This document shows positions 56,377 to 64,000 of a stretch of 64,000 bases of DNA, in pieces. Position 1 is the first letter of the stretch; the number at the start of each line of letters is the position of its first letter. The notes under the pieces were generated by a model. It was given only the letters and a program-made list of their open reading frames with translations. It was not told the DNA's origin and searched no databases. A program made the translations under genes and the position numbers. Source of the DNA: Dehalococcoidia bacterium (GTDB lineage Bacteria; Chloroflexota; Dehalococcoidia; Bin125); the NCBI GenBank assembly GCA_022826965.1, contig JAJDTU010000013.1:248001-312000 (forward strand). The letters run 5' to 3'.

Positions 56377-57351
56377 CTAGCCGACGTTGCGCTGCAGTTC
56401 GGTACAGAGCCGGCGGAGCTCGCGGACGTTCGGCTCTCCATACGTGGCGACGGTGCGCTGAGCGTAGTCGTCCCGCTCTCGCCAGCCCGGCGAGACTGCC
56501 TCGATGATCGCGTCTATCTCGGATGCGGCCGCGATCGAGGTCCAGGCTGCGCCGGCGCCGTCGTCGAGGCTCGTCAGCGAATCGCGCGCGATCCTCGCCG
56601 GGGCCAGGGCTCGCTCGAGTCGCGGCACGAGCGCTGCGCCGACCTCGGGCATCCGTGCGTCCAGGTGTGATCGGCAGAGCGCGTACAGCGCGTCCACGGC
56701 CGACCAACTCGTTGCCGCGTCCATCTCCGACAGGCGCAGCGCGTCGGAGATGCGCGGCCAGAAGTCGGTGATCTTCAACAGGCGGCCCGCGGCTCGCAAT
56801 CGCCTGGGCATGCGCAGCAGGTCGACCGGCTCGCCGACCAGTGCGCCCGCGGCCGGGAAGATCCCGCGATGCACGGCATCGACGCCGTGAAATCGCCGGC
56901 CCGACGCCTCGTAATCGTCCAGCGACACCCGAGCGCGCTGAAGTGCGTGGCTCGCGCGCGACTGACGGCCGTCGGCCGAGTAGTAGCGGTCGCGGAAGCT
57001 CGCCAACACGTCACGCAGCGTCCGATCTGCCATGCGGAGCGTTCTCATGTCCGCCAACTGACCCGCCATTGGCTCCTCGTGCAAGAGTTCTTCCAGCTCG
57101 ACGAGGTACCCCGATGTGATTGAATCGACCGTCACCGAGATCCCGTTCTCCTCGATGATCGCGCCGTCATCGAGCAAGGCCTCATCGCGATGGCGGAACA
57201 ACATGATCTGTAGCAGTGAGGCGTCCCATACCTGATTTCTGGCATAGTCACCAACCACGCCAACGCCGCGGATCAGCGAGTCGCGGCCCCGATATCGGGC
57301 GCTGATCCGCTCGGCCACCAGCTCCCAGTCGACGCCGTCCGCGCTCGGCAT
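56377..57351 (-). CDS. Degenerate nucleotidyltransferase-like protein, function unknown
   Basis: A 324-residue mainly helical protein. Its N-terminus (GVGVVGDYARNQVWDASLLQIML) resembles the start of antibiotic-type nucleotidyltransferases (GS.ARG...SD.DL), followed by VTVDSITSGYLVELEELL, but the metal-binding Asp-x-Asp is replaced by DASLL. The rest, with LHEEPMAGQLADMRTLRMAD and a helical C-terminal half, is compatible with such proteins. The ATG at 57351, 7 bp after the nadE stop, was preferred over an overlapping start at 57408. Assignment is tentative. Confidence 0.6.
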   Translation of the reverse strand: MPSADGVDWELVAERISARYRGRDSLIRGVGVVGDYARNQVWDASLLQIMLFRHRDEALLDDGAIIEENGISVTVDSITSGYLVELEELLHEEPMAGQLADMRTLRMADRTLRDVLASFRDRYYSADGRQSRASHALQRARVSLDDYEASGRRFHGVDAVHRGIFPAAGALVGEPVDLLRMPRRLRAAGRLLKITDFWPRISDALRLSEMDAATSWSAVDALYALCRSHLDARMPEVGAALVPRLERALAPARIARDSLTSLDDGAGAAWTSIAAASEIDAIIEAVSPGWRERDDYAQRTVATYGEPNVRELRRLCTELQRNVG

Positions 57352-57358
57352 GATCGGC

Positions 57359-59083
57359 TCAGAAGCCGCGATAGCGGTTGGCGATCGGGAACCGGCGGTC
57401 GCGGCCAAAGGCGCGCGGTGTGATCTTCAAACCAGGCGCCGCCTGCCGCCGCTTGTACTCGGCCCCGGTCACCAGCGACATGACGCGCTTGACGTCGGAC
57501 TCCTCGAATCCCGCGGCGACGATCTCGTCCAGCGAACGGTCTTCTTCAACGAACGCCTCAAGGATCGGATCGAGGCGTTCGTAGGGCATCAACGACTGCT
57601 CGTCGAACTGTTCGGGCCGCAGTTCCGCGCTGGGCGGCTTGGTCAGGACGGAAACGGGAATCACCTCGCGACCGGCGCGCTCATTGACCAGTTCGGAGAG
57701 GCGGTAAACCAACAGCTTGGGCACGTCCTGGATCACAGCCAGCCCGCCGGTCATGTCGCCATAGAGCGACGTGTAGCCGGTCGCCGACTCGCTCTTGTTC
57801 GAGGTCGTCAGGACCAGCGCGCCAGTCTTGTTCGAGATCGCCATCATCAGGACGCCACGAATCCGCGCCTGGAGGTTCTCCTCGGTTACGTCGGGCGCAA
57901 GGCCTTCGAACAGCGGGGCCAGCGTGTCGAGGTGCGACTGGTACGGGCCCTCGATCGGCAAGACATCCATTGCAATGCCGAGATTGTCCGCCAGCGCCCG
58001 CGCATCGGCGACGCTGCCCTCAGAGGAGTAGCGCGACGGCATCGAGACGCCGCGCACGTGTTCAGCGCCAAGCGCATCGACCGCAACAACGGCGGTCAGA
58101 GTCGAGTCGATTCCGCCCGAGAGCGCAATCACCACGTCACTGAAGCCGGTCTTGTGGACGTAGTCCCGAGTGCCAAGCACCAGAGCCTCGTAGACTTGCT
58201 CATCGTTTGGCAGCAGCTCTGAGAGATCCGCCTCAATCAGAGGTCCGCGATTGACCTCTGTTTCCCTCGAAACTGAGCGCAGATCTGCCTCAGTTTGCGG
58301 CAAGCGGCGCAGTCTCGGATCATGCAGCCGGGTCTGTCTCACCTCTTCGACATCGAGGTCAACCGTCAACAGGTTCTCGCGGAACAGCGGCGCGCGCGCG
58401 ATCAGATCACCGCCGGGTCCGTAGACGGTTGAGCCGCCGTCGAAGATCAGGTGATCCTGACCGCCGACGAGATTGCAGTACAGGGTGAGCACCGCGTTGT
58501 CGGCCGCGCGTGTCGCCAGCATTTGTTCGCGCTGCTGCGACTTGCCCGCGTGAAAGGGCGACCCGTTGATGTTGACCACCACTTCGGCTCCGGCCAGACA
58601 TTGATCCTGCATCGGACCCGAGGAGTACCAGATGTCCTCGCAAATCGTCACACCAACTCGAGCGCCGGCGATATCGAAGAGTTGCACCCCTTCGCCGGGC
58701 CGGAAGTAGCGCGCCTCGTCGAAGACGCCATAGTTGGGCAAGTACTGCTTGTGATACGCCCCGGCGAGCGTTCCGTCGTGGATCACCGCTGCCGAGTTGA
58801 AGATGTCGTGGGCATAGTCGACGAACCCGACGATTGCCGTCACATGGAGACCGCGAGTCGCTTCGCATACGCGATTGAGGGTTTCCAGGTTGGACTCGAC
58901 GAATCCGCGGCGCAGCACGAGGTCTTCCGGCGGGTAGCCGGTCAGGGCGAGTTCAGGAAACGCGACGAGATCGGAACCCAGCGACTCGGCCTCGCGGATG
59001 CGCTCGATGATCTTCGCCGCGTTGCCTTCGAGGTCGCCGACGGTGGCATTGATCTGAGCCATCGAGACGCGCAGGCGTCGCAC
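57359..59083 (-). CDS. nadE: Glutamine-dependent NAD+ synthetase
   Basis: A 574-residue two-domain enzyme for the last step of NAD synthesis. The N-terminal nitrilase-type glutaminase (about 1-260) has its Glu-Lys-Cys triad in FPELALTGYPP, YHKQYLPNYGVFDEARYF and GVTICEDIWY. The C-terminal synthetase has the ATP loop ALSGGIDSTL, TTSNKSESATGYTSLYGDMTGGLAVI and PSAELRPEQFDEQSLMPYE. Length is normal. The GTG start is preceded by AGGAGG. A TACGCT box at 59120 gives a leader of about 30 bases. Confidence 0.96.
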   Translation of the reverse strand: MRRLRVSMAQINATVGDLEGNAAKIIERIREAESLGSDLVAFPELALTGYPPEDLVLRRGFVESNLETLNRVCEATRGLHVTAIVGFVDYAHDIFNSAAVIHDGTLAGAYHKQYLPNYGVFDEARYFRPGEGVQLFDIAGARVGVTICEDIWYSSGPMQDQCLAGAEVVVNINGSPFHAGKSQQREQMLATRAADNAVLTLYCNLVGGQDHLIFDGGSTVYGPGGDLIARAPLFRENLLTVDLDVEEVRQTRLHDPRLRRLPQTEADLRSVSRETEVNRGPLIEADLSELLPNDEQVYEALVLGTRDYVHKTGFSDVVIALSGGIDSTLTAVVAVDALGAEHVRGVSMPSRYSSEGSVADARALADNLGIAMDVLPIEGPYQSHLDTLAPLFEGLAPDVTEENLQARIRGVLMMAISNKTGALVLTTSNKSESATGYTSLYGDMTGGLAVIQDVPKLLVYRLSELVNERAGREVIPVSVLTKPPSAELRPEQFDEQSLMPYERLDPILEAFVEEDRSLDEIVAAGFEESDVKRVMSLVTGAEYKRRQAAPGLKITPRAFGRDRRFPIANRYRGF

Positions 59084-59119
59084 AGGGCCTCCTCAGCGGT
59101 GCATTTCCGGCCGAATCGC

Positions 59120-59125
59120 AGCGTA
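59120..59125 (-). promoter_or_regulatory. putative -10 box (TACGCT) of nadE
   Basis: TACGCT on the minus strand, 36 bp before the GTG start of nadE. Confidence 0.4.
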
Positions 59126-59137
59126 TCGCACCGCAGA

Positions 59138-59143
59138 TACACT
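59138..59143 (+). promoter_or_regulatory. putative -10 box (TACACT), leaderless exporter operon
   Basis: TACACT, seven bases, then the GTG start of the ABC exporter ATPase, with no ribosome site; back to back with the nadE box 12 bp away. Confidence 0.45.
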
Positions 59144-59150
59144 CAATCCC

Positions 59151-60116
59151 GTGCCAACCCCCGAGCCTGACATAGCAAGTTCGCAGATCCCCGTCCGGCT
59201 GACCGGAGCGTCCTTCGTCTGGCCGGGCGGACGCGGTGTCGCGGACGTCAACCTCGCCGTACAACGCGGCGAGATCGTCACCCTGCTCGGACCGAACGGC
59301 GCCGGCAAGTCGACAATCCTCAAGATGCTCAGCGGCGAGGTTGCTCCCCAGCGGGGCGAGGTCTCGATTTTCGGCGAGCACCATGGTCCGAGTGCGCGCC
59401 GGCGCATCGGTCTGGTTCTGCAGGAACCCAGCACCGACGACCTGATGACGCTGCGGGAGACCCTGCAACTGCACGGCCGGCTCTTCGGGCTGCGCCGAAA
59501 TGCGTTGTATCAGCGCTGCCAGGAGTTGCTCGACTCGCTGGGCATTGGCGATCGGGCTAACGATCGCTGCGAGACCCTGTCCGGAGGTCTTCGACGGCGA
59601 CTCGACATCGCGCGGGCGCTGCTGCACCATCCCGACCTCCTCCTGCTCGACGAGCCGACACTTGCACTCGATCCGGACTCGAGCTTGGCCATCTGGGAGA
59701 CGCTGCACGACCGCGCGTCGGATGGCGCCGCCGTTGTCATCTGCTCAAACGACACGGTCGAGGCGGAGCGCAACGCCGATCGGGTGGTGTTCGTAAACGA
59801 CGGAAGGCAAGTCGCCCAGGACACGCCTTCGAGTCTGACCTCCGGTTTGAAGAGCGACGCGCTGGAGCTCGATTGGCCTGAACTGCGCGCCGCAGACCTC
59901 GATGAACTGACGCGTTGGGACGGAGTCGGAGACACGATTCGGACGGACGACGGGCTGCACCTCACCGTCGACAACTCCGCTGAAATCGTGCCGCGCCTGT
60001 TCCAGACCTACGGGTCTCAGATCGCGGGCATCCGTATCCGCGAGTCGAGTCTGCGCGACGCGTGGTTCAAGATCGTTGGTCGCCCGATTGAGAACGGCTC
60101 AGGGCCCGAGGCATGA
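59151..60116 (+). CDS. ABC-2 type exporter ATPase
   Basis: A 321-residue ABC ATPase of the DrrA/CcmA-like exporter class. Walker A GPNGAGKST is near 47-55, GLVLQEPSTDD is the Q-loop region, signature LSGGLRRRLDIARALLHHP, Walker B LLLLDEPTLALDP. The switch histidine region reads VICSNDTVEAE, with asparagine where histidine is usual, which may slow hydrolysis. The C-terminal 90 residues are the regulatory extension common in DrrA-type proteins. The start is GTG 7 bp after TACACT. It overlaps its permease by 4 bp. Confidence 0.9.
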   Translation: MPTPEPDIASSQIPVRLTGASFVWPGGRGVADVNLAVQRGEIVTLLGPNGAGKSTILKMLSGEVAPQRGEVSIFGEHHGPSARRRIGLVLQEPSTDDLMTLRETLQLHGRLFGLRRNALYQRCQELLDSLGIGDRANDRCETLSGGLRRRLDIARALLHHPDLLLLDEPTLALDPDSSLAIWETLHDRASDGAAVVICSNDTVEAERNADRVVFVNDGRQVAQDTPSSLTSGLKSDALELDWPELRAADLDELTRWDGVGDTIRTDDGLHLTVDNSAEIVPRLFQTYGSQIAGIRIRESSLRDAWFKIVGRPIENGSGPEA

Positions 60117-60904
60117 TCGAGTTCGCCCACGCCTCCCTGGCGCTCCTCAACAGAGATATTCGCGCCGTTGCGCGGTCCAGGTCGCAGCTCTATTCGTCGC
60201 TCCTGTTCCCGCTTATGTTGCTCGCGCTCCTGGGCACCGGCGTCTCGAGTGGCCTCTCGCCGACATCGCCGCGAATCCTCAACGGCGACTACACGTCGTT
60301 TCTCGCACCGGGCATGATCGCGATGACCGCCCTGTTCTCCTCCACCTTTTCCAGTGCGGGCTTCTATCGCGATCGTGAGAGCGGACTCCTGCGCGCCATG
60401 CTCGCCTCGCCCCACAGCCCGCAGACCATCCTGTTCGGCAAGTCGCTGGGCGCAATCCTCATCGGCACGATCCAGGCCCTCGCGGTGCTGGTGTTGGCGG
60501 TGATCATTCCCGGCATCGATCTGTCCTGGCAGTACGGCTGGCTGGGCGGCGTCGCAACCGTGGTCGTGACCGTCCTCGCGCTGAACTTCATGCTCTCCGG
60601 GCTGTCGCTGCTGCTGGCTCTGAAGATCAAGACGATGCAGGGATTCCATTTGGTCATGAATCTCGTCCTGTTCCCCCTGTTCTTCCTCTCAGGGGCGTTC
60701 TTTCCGCTCGACGAGGTGCCGACCTGGTTGGAAGCGATCGGGTACGCCAACCCCCTGACCTACGCGGTCGATCTGCTTCACTACGCCTCGTACGCCGACT
60801 CCCCGGACGGGTTAATCGGACCGCTCATCGACGGCTTGGTGCTCGGTTCGCTGGCCGCGCTCCTGTTCGCCTTCGGCCTGCGCCGCGCACCTCGATCGGT
60901 GTAA
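60113..60904 (+). CDS. ABC-2 type exporter permease
   Basis: A 263-residue permease with six hydrophobic helices. RDIRAVARSRSQLYSSLLFPLMLLALLGTG, AMTALFSSTFSSAGFYRDRESGLLRAMLASPHSP, LFFLSGAFFPLDEVPTWLEAIGYANPLTYAVDLLHY are read as the usual DrrB/NodJ landmarks. ATGA overlap with the ATPase gene shows a single unit. The cargo is unknown; the neighbouring lipoprotein and heme A genes make a role in respiratory assembly possible but unproven. Confidence 0.9.
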   Translation: MIEFAHASLALLNRDIRAVARSRSQLYSSLLFPLMLLALLGTGVSSGLSPTSPRILNGDYTSFLAPGMIAMTALFSSTFSSAGFYRDRESGLLRAMLASPHSPQTILFGKSLGAILIGTIQALAVLVLAVIIPGIDLSWQYGWLGGVATVVVTVLALNFMLSGLSLLLALKIKTMQGFHLVMNLVLFPLFFLSGAFFPLDEVPTWLEAIGYANPLTYAVDLLHYASYADSPDGLIGPLIDGLVLGSLAALLFAFGLRRAPRSV

Positions 60905-60908
60905 ACCA

Positions 60909-61793
60909 ATGGCGGCTCGACTCAGGCTCACGTTGCTCCACGCCGGCCTGATTGGCGTCCTGTTCGCGACCGCCGCATGCGGCAATGCCGAGGACCGCGT
61001 CGTCGTCACAGCTTCCGAAGCCGCATTTGTGCCCGTGGTCGAATCGTCCGACGTATTCGTCGGCGTCCCGCGACTGGTCTTGACACTGCTCGAGCAGGAT
61101 GGTCAACCGGAGTTCGAAGACGGTGCGCGGTTTCAGATCCGTTACTTCGAACCGACCGAGGGCGGGGTCAAGTTCCATTCGGAAGCCGAACTGCAAACCG
61201 CCAGCGTGGAGGGGTTTCAGTACTTCGTCGCCACCGAAGTCCCGTTCAGTTCGCCCGGTACGTGGGCCATCGCTGTGACCGTCGAACTGGCTGACGGTCG
61301 GGCCGAGAGCACACCGCGTCTCGCCTTCCTCGTCGAGGATCACGCTCGCGGTCCTCAACCCGGCGATCCCGCACCCACGGCACGCACCCCGACCGCTACG
61401 GACGGCGTACTGGAGCGCATGCTCCAGCCTGCCGATTCAGCACTCGGGATGTACGAGCGTCCGGCCTCGGCTCTGATCGCCGCTGGTGAAACGTTCCTAA
61501 TCGTCTGGGCTTCGGCGGAACGCTGCGCCGGCAGACGTGCTTGCGCCCGCGCCCTCGAACAGGCGCAAGAGATCCACAATCAAGGCAAGATCACCGTGTT
61601 GCACGTGGAGCCCTTCGGCCGCCCGAGACCGGCTGAACTTCAGGCGTTAATCGACACTGCCAACGAAGCGTGGTCGGTCGAGGCTGAACCGCAGTTTTAC
61701 GTCGTCGACGCCGACGGCCGGATTGCCGCGCGATTCGAAATCGTGGTGGAGACTTCCGAACTTGATGCCGCGATCGACGCAGTACTGCGCTAG
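60909..61793 (+). CDS. Lipoprotein with Ig-like and thioredoxin-like domains
   Basis: A 294-residue lipoprotein. The signal ends ATAAC with Cys24. Residues about 45-145 form a beta-rich domain (FVGVPRLVLTLLEQDGQP, SPGTWAIAVTVELADG) like FixH/YtkA-type domains near cytochrome oxidase genes. Residues about 185-294 look like a thioredoxin fold ending EPQFYVVDADGRIAARFE, but the cysteines are Cys206 and Cys212 (CAGRRAC, C-x5-C) rather than C-x2-C. It sits 4 bp after the exporter permease and converges on ctaB with a 4-bp overlap. Copper or thiol handling for heme-copper oxidase is an inference. Confidence 0.78.
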   Translation: MAARLRLTLLHAGLIGVLFATAACGNAEDRVVVTASEAAFVPVVESSDVFVGVPRLVLTLLEQDGQPEFEDGARFQIRYFEPTEGGVKFHSEAELQTASVEGFQYFVATEVPFSSPGTWAIAVTVELADGRAESTPRLAFLVEDHARGPQPGDPAPTARTPTATDGVLERMLQPADSALGMYERPASALIAAGETFLIVWASAERCAGRRACARALEQAQEIHNQGKITVLHVEPFGRPRPAELQALIDTANEAWSVEAEPQFYVVDADGRIAARFEIVVETSELDAAIDAVLR

Positions 61794-62719
61794 ACCAGTA
61801 CGTCCAGCCCGACCGCCGCGAAGACGATGAAGAGATATGCGATCGAGGCGAAGAACAGCCGCATCGGCGGCGCCTGTTCCCGCCAGACCTGCCAGGCAAT
61901 CCCGAGGAATACGGCGCCGGAGATGGCGCACGTCGTCTCGTAGCACCAACTGAGATGCCCGCCGAGCGGTCCCAGCAGGCTCACCGCGACCAGCCCGACC
62001 GAGTAGATCAAGAGCTGTTTGCGTGTCTCCCGCTCGCCGGACACCACGGGCAACATCGGCACGTCGGCCTTGGCGTAGTCGTCGCGGTACTTCAGAGCCA
62101 GCGCCCAGAAGTGCGGCGGCGTCCACATGAAAATCACGAGGAACAGGATGAACGGCGTCCAGGTGACCTCGCCGGTCACCGCCGCCCAGCCGACCAGCGG
62201 CGGAATCGAGCCCGCCGCCCCACCGATCACAATGTTTTGGGTCGTCGAGCGCTTGAGCCAGATCGTGTAGACGAACACGTAAAACAGGACCGCAGCCTCG
62301 GCCAGTAGAGCGGCCAACAGATTGACCGTGAGTGCGAGCTGAATCCCGCCGAGCGCCGCAAGCAGGAAGCCCCAGACCAGCGCTTGCCAGGGCTGGATGA
62401 CCCCAGCCGGCAGCGGCCGATCGGCAGTCCGGTCCATGATCGCGTCGATGTCACGGTCGAACCACTGGTTGAAGGTGTTGGCGCCGCCCGCAGTCAGGAT
62501 CCCACCCAACAGCGTCAGCAAGATCAGCGCCAATCCCTCGCCGAAACTGCCCTTCGGCCAACCGTCGGCCGCCACGATCATCGTCGGCACCGTCGTAACC
62601 AGCAGGAGACCGATGATGCCGGGCTTGGTCAGCTCCCAGAGGCCTCGCGCGAACTCGAACGCGCGACGCGAACTCGGCAACGTGGCGGGGCGCTCGAGCG
62701 TGAGGGGACGTTCGGTCAT
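61790..62719 (-). CDS. ctaB: Protoheme IX farnesyltransferase (heme O synthase)
   Basis: A 309-residue membrane prenyltransferase with about eight helices that adds farnesyl to heme B, giving heme O. The prenyl-diphosphate site ANTFNQWFDRDIDAIMDRTADRPLP is visible in its pieces NTFNQWFDRDID and MDRTADRPLPAG near 82-105, and WTPPHFWALALKYRDDYAKADVPMLPVV is diagnostic. It overlaps the upstream ctaA by 4 bp (ATGA), so heme O is passed to the next enzyme made from the same message. Confidence 0.95.
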   Translation of the reverse strand: MTERPLTLERPATLPSSRRAFEFARGLWELTKPGIIGLLLVTTVPTMIVAADGWPKGSFGEGLALILLTLLGGILTAGGANTFNQWFDRDIDAIMDRTADRPLPAGVIQPWQALVWGFLLAALGGIQLALTVNLLAALLAEAAVLFYVFVYTIWLKRSTTQNIVIGGAAGSIPPLVGWAAVTGEVTWTPFILFLVIFMWTPPHFWALALKYRDDYAKADVPMLPVVSGERETRKQLLIYSVGLVAVSLLGPLGGHLSWCYETTCAISGAVFLGIAWQVWREQAPPMRLFFASIAYLFIVFAAVGLDVLV

Positions 62720-63774
62720 CCGTTGCCCTCGCTCTTCATCGAGGCGCCGGGACCAGCCACGCTCACCGTAGCGAGATCAGAGCTGGGTTGACCGCCCGCG
62801 CGCAGACCTCCGGCGCGAAAGATCGCGACCAACGACGCTCCCGAGACCAGCAGCCAGGTGATCGAACCCATCGACAGATGCAGCGCTCGCGCCCAGGCGT
62901 CGAAGTTGATCCAGATCATCGCCGCTCCGATGAATATCTGCGCGACGTACAACGTCGCCGCGCCGTGGACCATGAACGTCAGGCCGCGAGCGCGAGGTCT
63001 GAGCATGACCACGCCCATCGACGCCGCGAACAGCGAGATCGCGCCGAAGAGGACCAGGAATCGATGTCCCATGTTCCACTGAGCGTACTCGCCGTCGGGA
63101 AACAGCCCGCCGTAGCAAAGCGGCCAGTTGTTGCCGCAGGCCGCGCCGCCTGGGCCGACGTGCGCGCCCGCGTCGGGCCCAGCTCCAACATGGGTGACGT
63201 ATGAACCGACGACCACCACCGCATAGACGAGGATGGCGGTGATCAATGCGACGCGCGCATAGTTTCGGGCCTGCGATGGGGAGTCCGTTCCGAGCGGCGC
63301 CGCGTCGTCGCTGGTCACGGCGCGCCAGTCGAACGTCCCCAGCCAGGAGAAGGCGACCAGCATCAGGATCAGCATCGCCGTGGCCAGGTGCAACGTAACG
63401 ATCAGCTCCTCGAGCCGCTCAGTCACCGTCAATCCGCCGAGCACGACCTGGAGCGCCAGAAACGGGATCGCGAGAGCGGCGGGCAGCCAGACCCGAGTCC
63501 GGTCTCGGTACCGATGCCACGCCACGACGGCGTAGCCAAGGATGATCAAGCCGATGATCGCCGCGACCAGCCGGTGCGTCCACTCAAGCCAGACCTGGTG
63601 CGCGGCGAACTCGCCGAAGTCTCCTGAGGGGATCGCCGCGCCGTAACAGGCTGGCCAATCGGGACAGGCGAGACCGGAGCCGGTCACGCGCACGATCCCG
63701 CCAAGCGCGGTCAGTACGAGCAGACCGATCACCAGGCTAAGACCGATGCGCTGAAATCTGGTCATCGATGTCAT
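62716..63774 (-). CDS. ctaA: Heme A synthase
   Basis: A 352-residue eight-helix enzyme oxidising heme O to heme A for aa3-type cytochrome oxidase. The two half-repeats show GLACPDWPACYGA and NNWPLCYGGLFP. Heme-ligand histidines are seen in EWTHRLVA, TLHLATA, MGHRFLVL and ALHLSMG. ctaA-ctaB indicates aerobic respiration with an aa3-type oxidase. The 107-bp gap upstream separates it from an unidentified gene on the same strand. Confidence 0.95.
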   Translation of the reverse strand: MTSMTRFQRIGLSLVIGLLVLTALGGIVRVTGSGLACPDWPACYGAAIPSGDFGEFAAHQVWLEWTHRLVAAIIGLIILGYAVVAWHRYRDRTRVWLPAALAIPFLALQVVLGGLTVTERLEELIVTLHLATAMLILMLVAFSWLGTFDWRAVTSDDAAPLGTDSPSQARNYARVALITAILVYAVVVVGSYVTHVGAGPDAGAHVGPGGAACGNNWPLCYGGLFPDGEYAQWNMGHRFLVLFGAISLFAASMGVVMLRPRARGLTFMVHGAATLYVAQIFIGAAMIWINFDAWARALHLSMGSITWLLVSGASLVAIFRAGGLRAGGQPSSDLATVSVAGPGASMKSEGNG

Positions 63775-63853
63775 CTGAACCCGATCTGCTCACCGACCGC
63801 ACGAGTCGGTGTTGCGCCCCCTAGTGTCTCACTTCTTGGCACGACGGCGAAAT

Positions 63854-63866
63854 TTGCGCAGCGCAA
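63854..63866. promoter_or_regulatory. short perfect palindrome upstream of ctaA
   Basis: TTGCGC-A-GCGCAA, 16 bp after the stop of the incoming minus-strand gene, in the gap before ctaA. It is too tight for a stable hairpin, so a protein-binding site is more likely than a terminator. Confidence 0.3.
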
Positions 63867-63881
63867 TCGCTGAATGCTCGC

Positions 63882-64000
63882 TTACTGTTCCCCTGGGCGA
63901 GGTCCGAGCGTCGGAATCTCGCCGTGGACGCGAATCTGCATGTCGCGCACGACGTCGTTGCGACGATCCTTGAACCCCTCGCGCTCCGCCCAGTAGTAGA
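63882..64000 (-). CDS. C-terminal end of an unidentified gene (5' end outside window)
   Basis: The last 38 codons of a minus-strand frame that enters from the right edge: it begins YYWAEREGFKDRRNDVV, continues DMQIRVHGEIPTLG and ends RPGEQ before TAA at 63882. No other frame is open here with comparable coding character. I do not recognise the protein. Its position just upstream of ctaA suggests the same transcript direction, not necessarily the same role. Confidence 0.6.
   Translation of the reverse strand, partial: YYWAEREGFKDRRNDVVRDMQIRVHGEIPTLGPRPGEQ

Noticed and set aside
55028-56707. 559-residue antisense frame opposite the LysM-M23 gene
   Set aside because: No recognisable segment, arginine-rich; a by-product of high GC codon use in the real gene.

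Overview
This window comes from a high-GC, densely packed bacterial chromosome. There are 65 protein genes, no RNA gene, no insertion sequence and no CRISPR array. The best fit is an aerobic Chloroflexota (Dehalococcoidia/SAR202-like or Thermomicrobia-like). Pointers are a close match to the malyl-CoA/methylmalyl-CoA lyase of the Chloroflexus 3-hydroxypropionate bicycle, four luciferase-like F420/flavin oxidoreductases, a sufR-sufC-sufB order, many acyl-CoA enzymes, heme A synthesis genes, and lipoprotein binding proteins typical of a single-membrane cell. An actinobacterium is the main alternative. LysM and M23 proteins imply a peptidoglycan wall.

Layout. 1-2.2 kb: Fe-S assembly operon (sufR, sufC, start of sufB). 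2.3-5.4 kb: orphan heme-type ABC ATPase, RNase Z-like hydrolase, a small four-cysteine protein, an AI-2E family permease. 5.5-10.4 kb: two crotonases, an endonuclease/exonuclease/phosphatase protein and a tandem pair of luciferase-like oxidoreductases. 10.6-21 kb: a branched-chain amino acid type ABC system with four binding-protein genes (five binding domains, two of them fused in one polypeptide) converging on one permease/ATPase operon. 21-24 kb: HIT protein, gpmA, another oxidoreductase, mcl. 24-30 kb: P-type ATPase and a zinc-type ABC transporter behind a perfect palindromic operator. 30-36.8 kb: two sister SDRs, GNAT, a HpaB-type hydroxylase with an extradiol-type VOC protein, a degenerate aminoglycoside-phosphotransferase-fold protein, and an M23 protein.

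36.9-45.5 kb: cupin, an ECF-like sigma factor without region 4 with its RskA-type anti-sigma factor, acyl-CoA dehydrogenase, glutamate dehydrogenase and assorted enzymes. 45.5-54.4 kb: DinB, three hot-dog proteins lacking the usual catalytic pair, the TldD/TldE protease, a CaiB-type CoA transferase whose 3' end is a 30-bp tandem hairpin repeat, two small proteins, a LysM protein, a third crotonase. 54.5-64 kb: a seven-LysM M23 protein, a degenerate nucleotidyltransferase-like protein, nadE, an ABC-2 exporter with a thioredoxin-like lipoprotein, ctaB, ctaA and the end of an unidentified gene.

Two regulatory themes recur. First, a -10 box of the form TANNCT lies upstream of many genes. In several it sits exactly 6-7 bp before the start codon with no Shine-Dalgarno sequence, which suggests leaderless transcripts. 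Second, in two divergent gene pairs the two -10 boxes overlap inside one 10-bp sequence (AGGRTAGCCT), suggesting single bidirectional promoters. The most unusual protein-level features are the fused double binding protein and its array, the paired SDRs with a shifted catalytic lysine, and several family members that have lost their catalytic residues.
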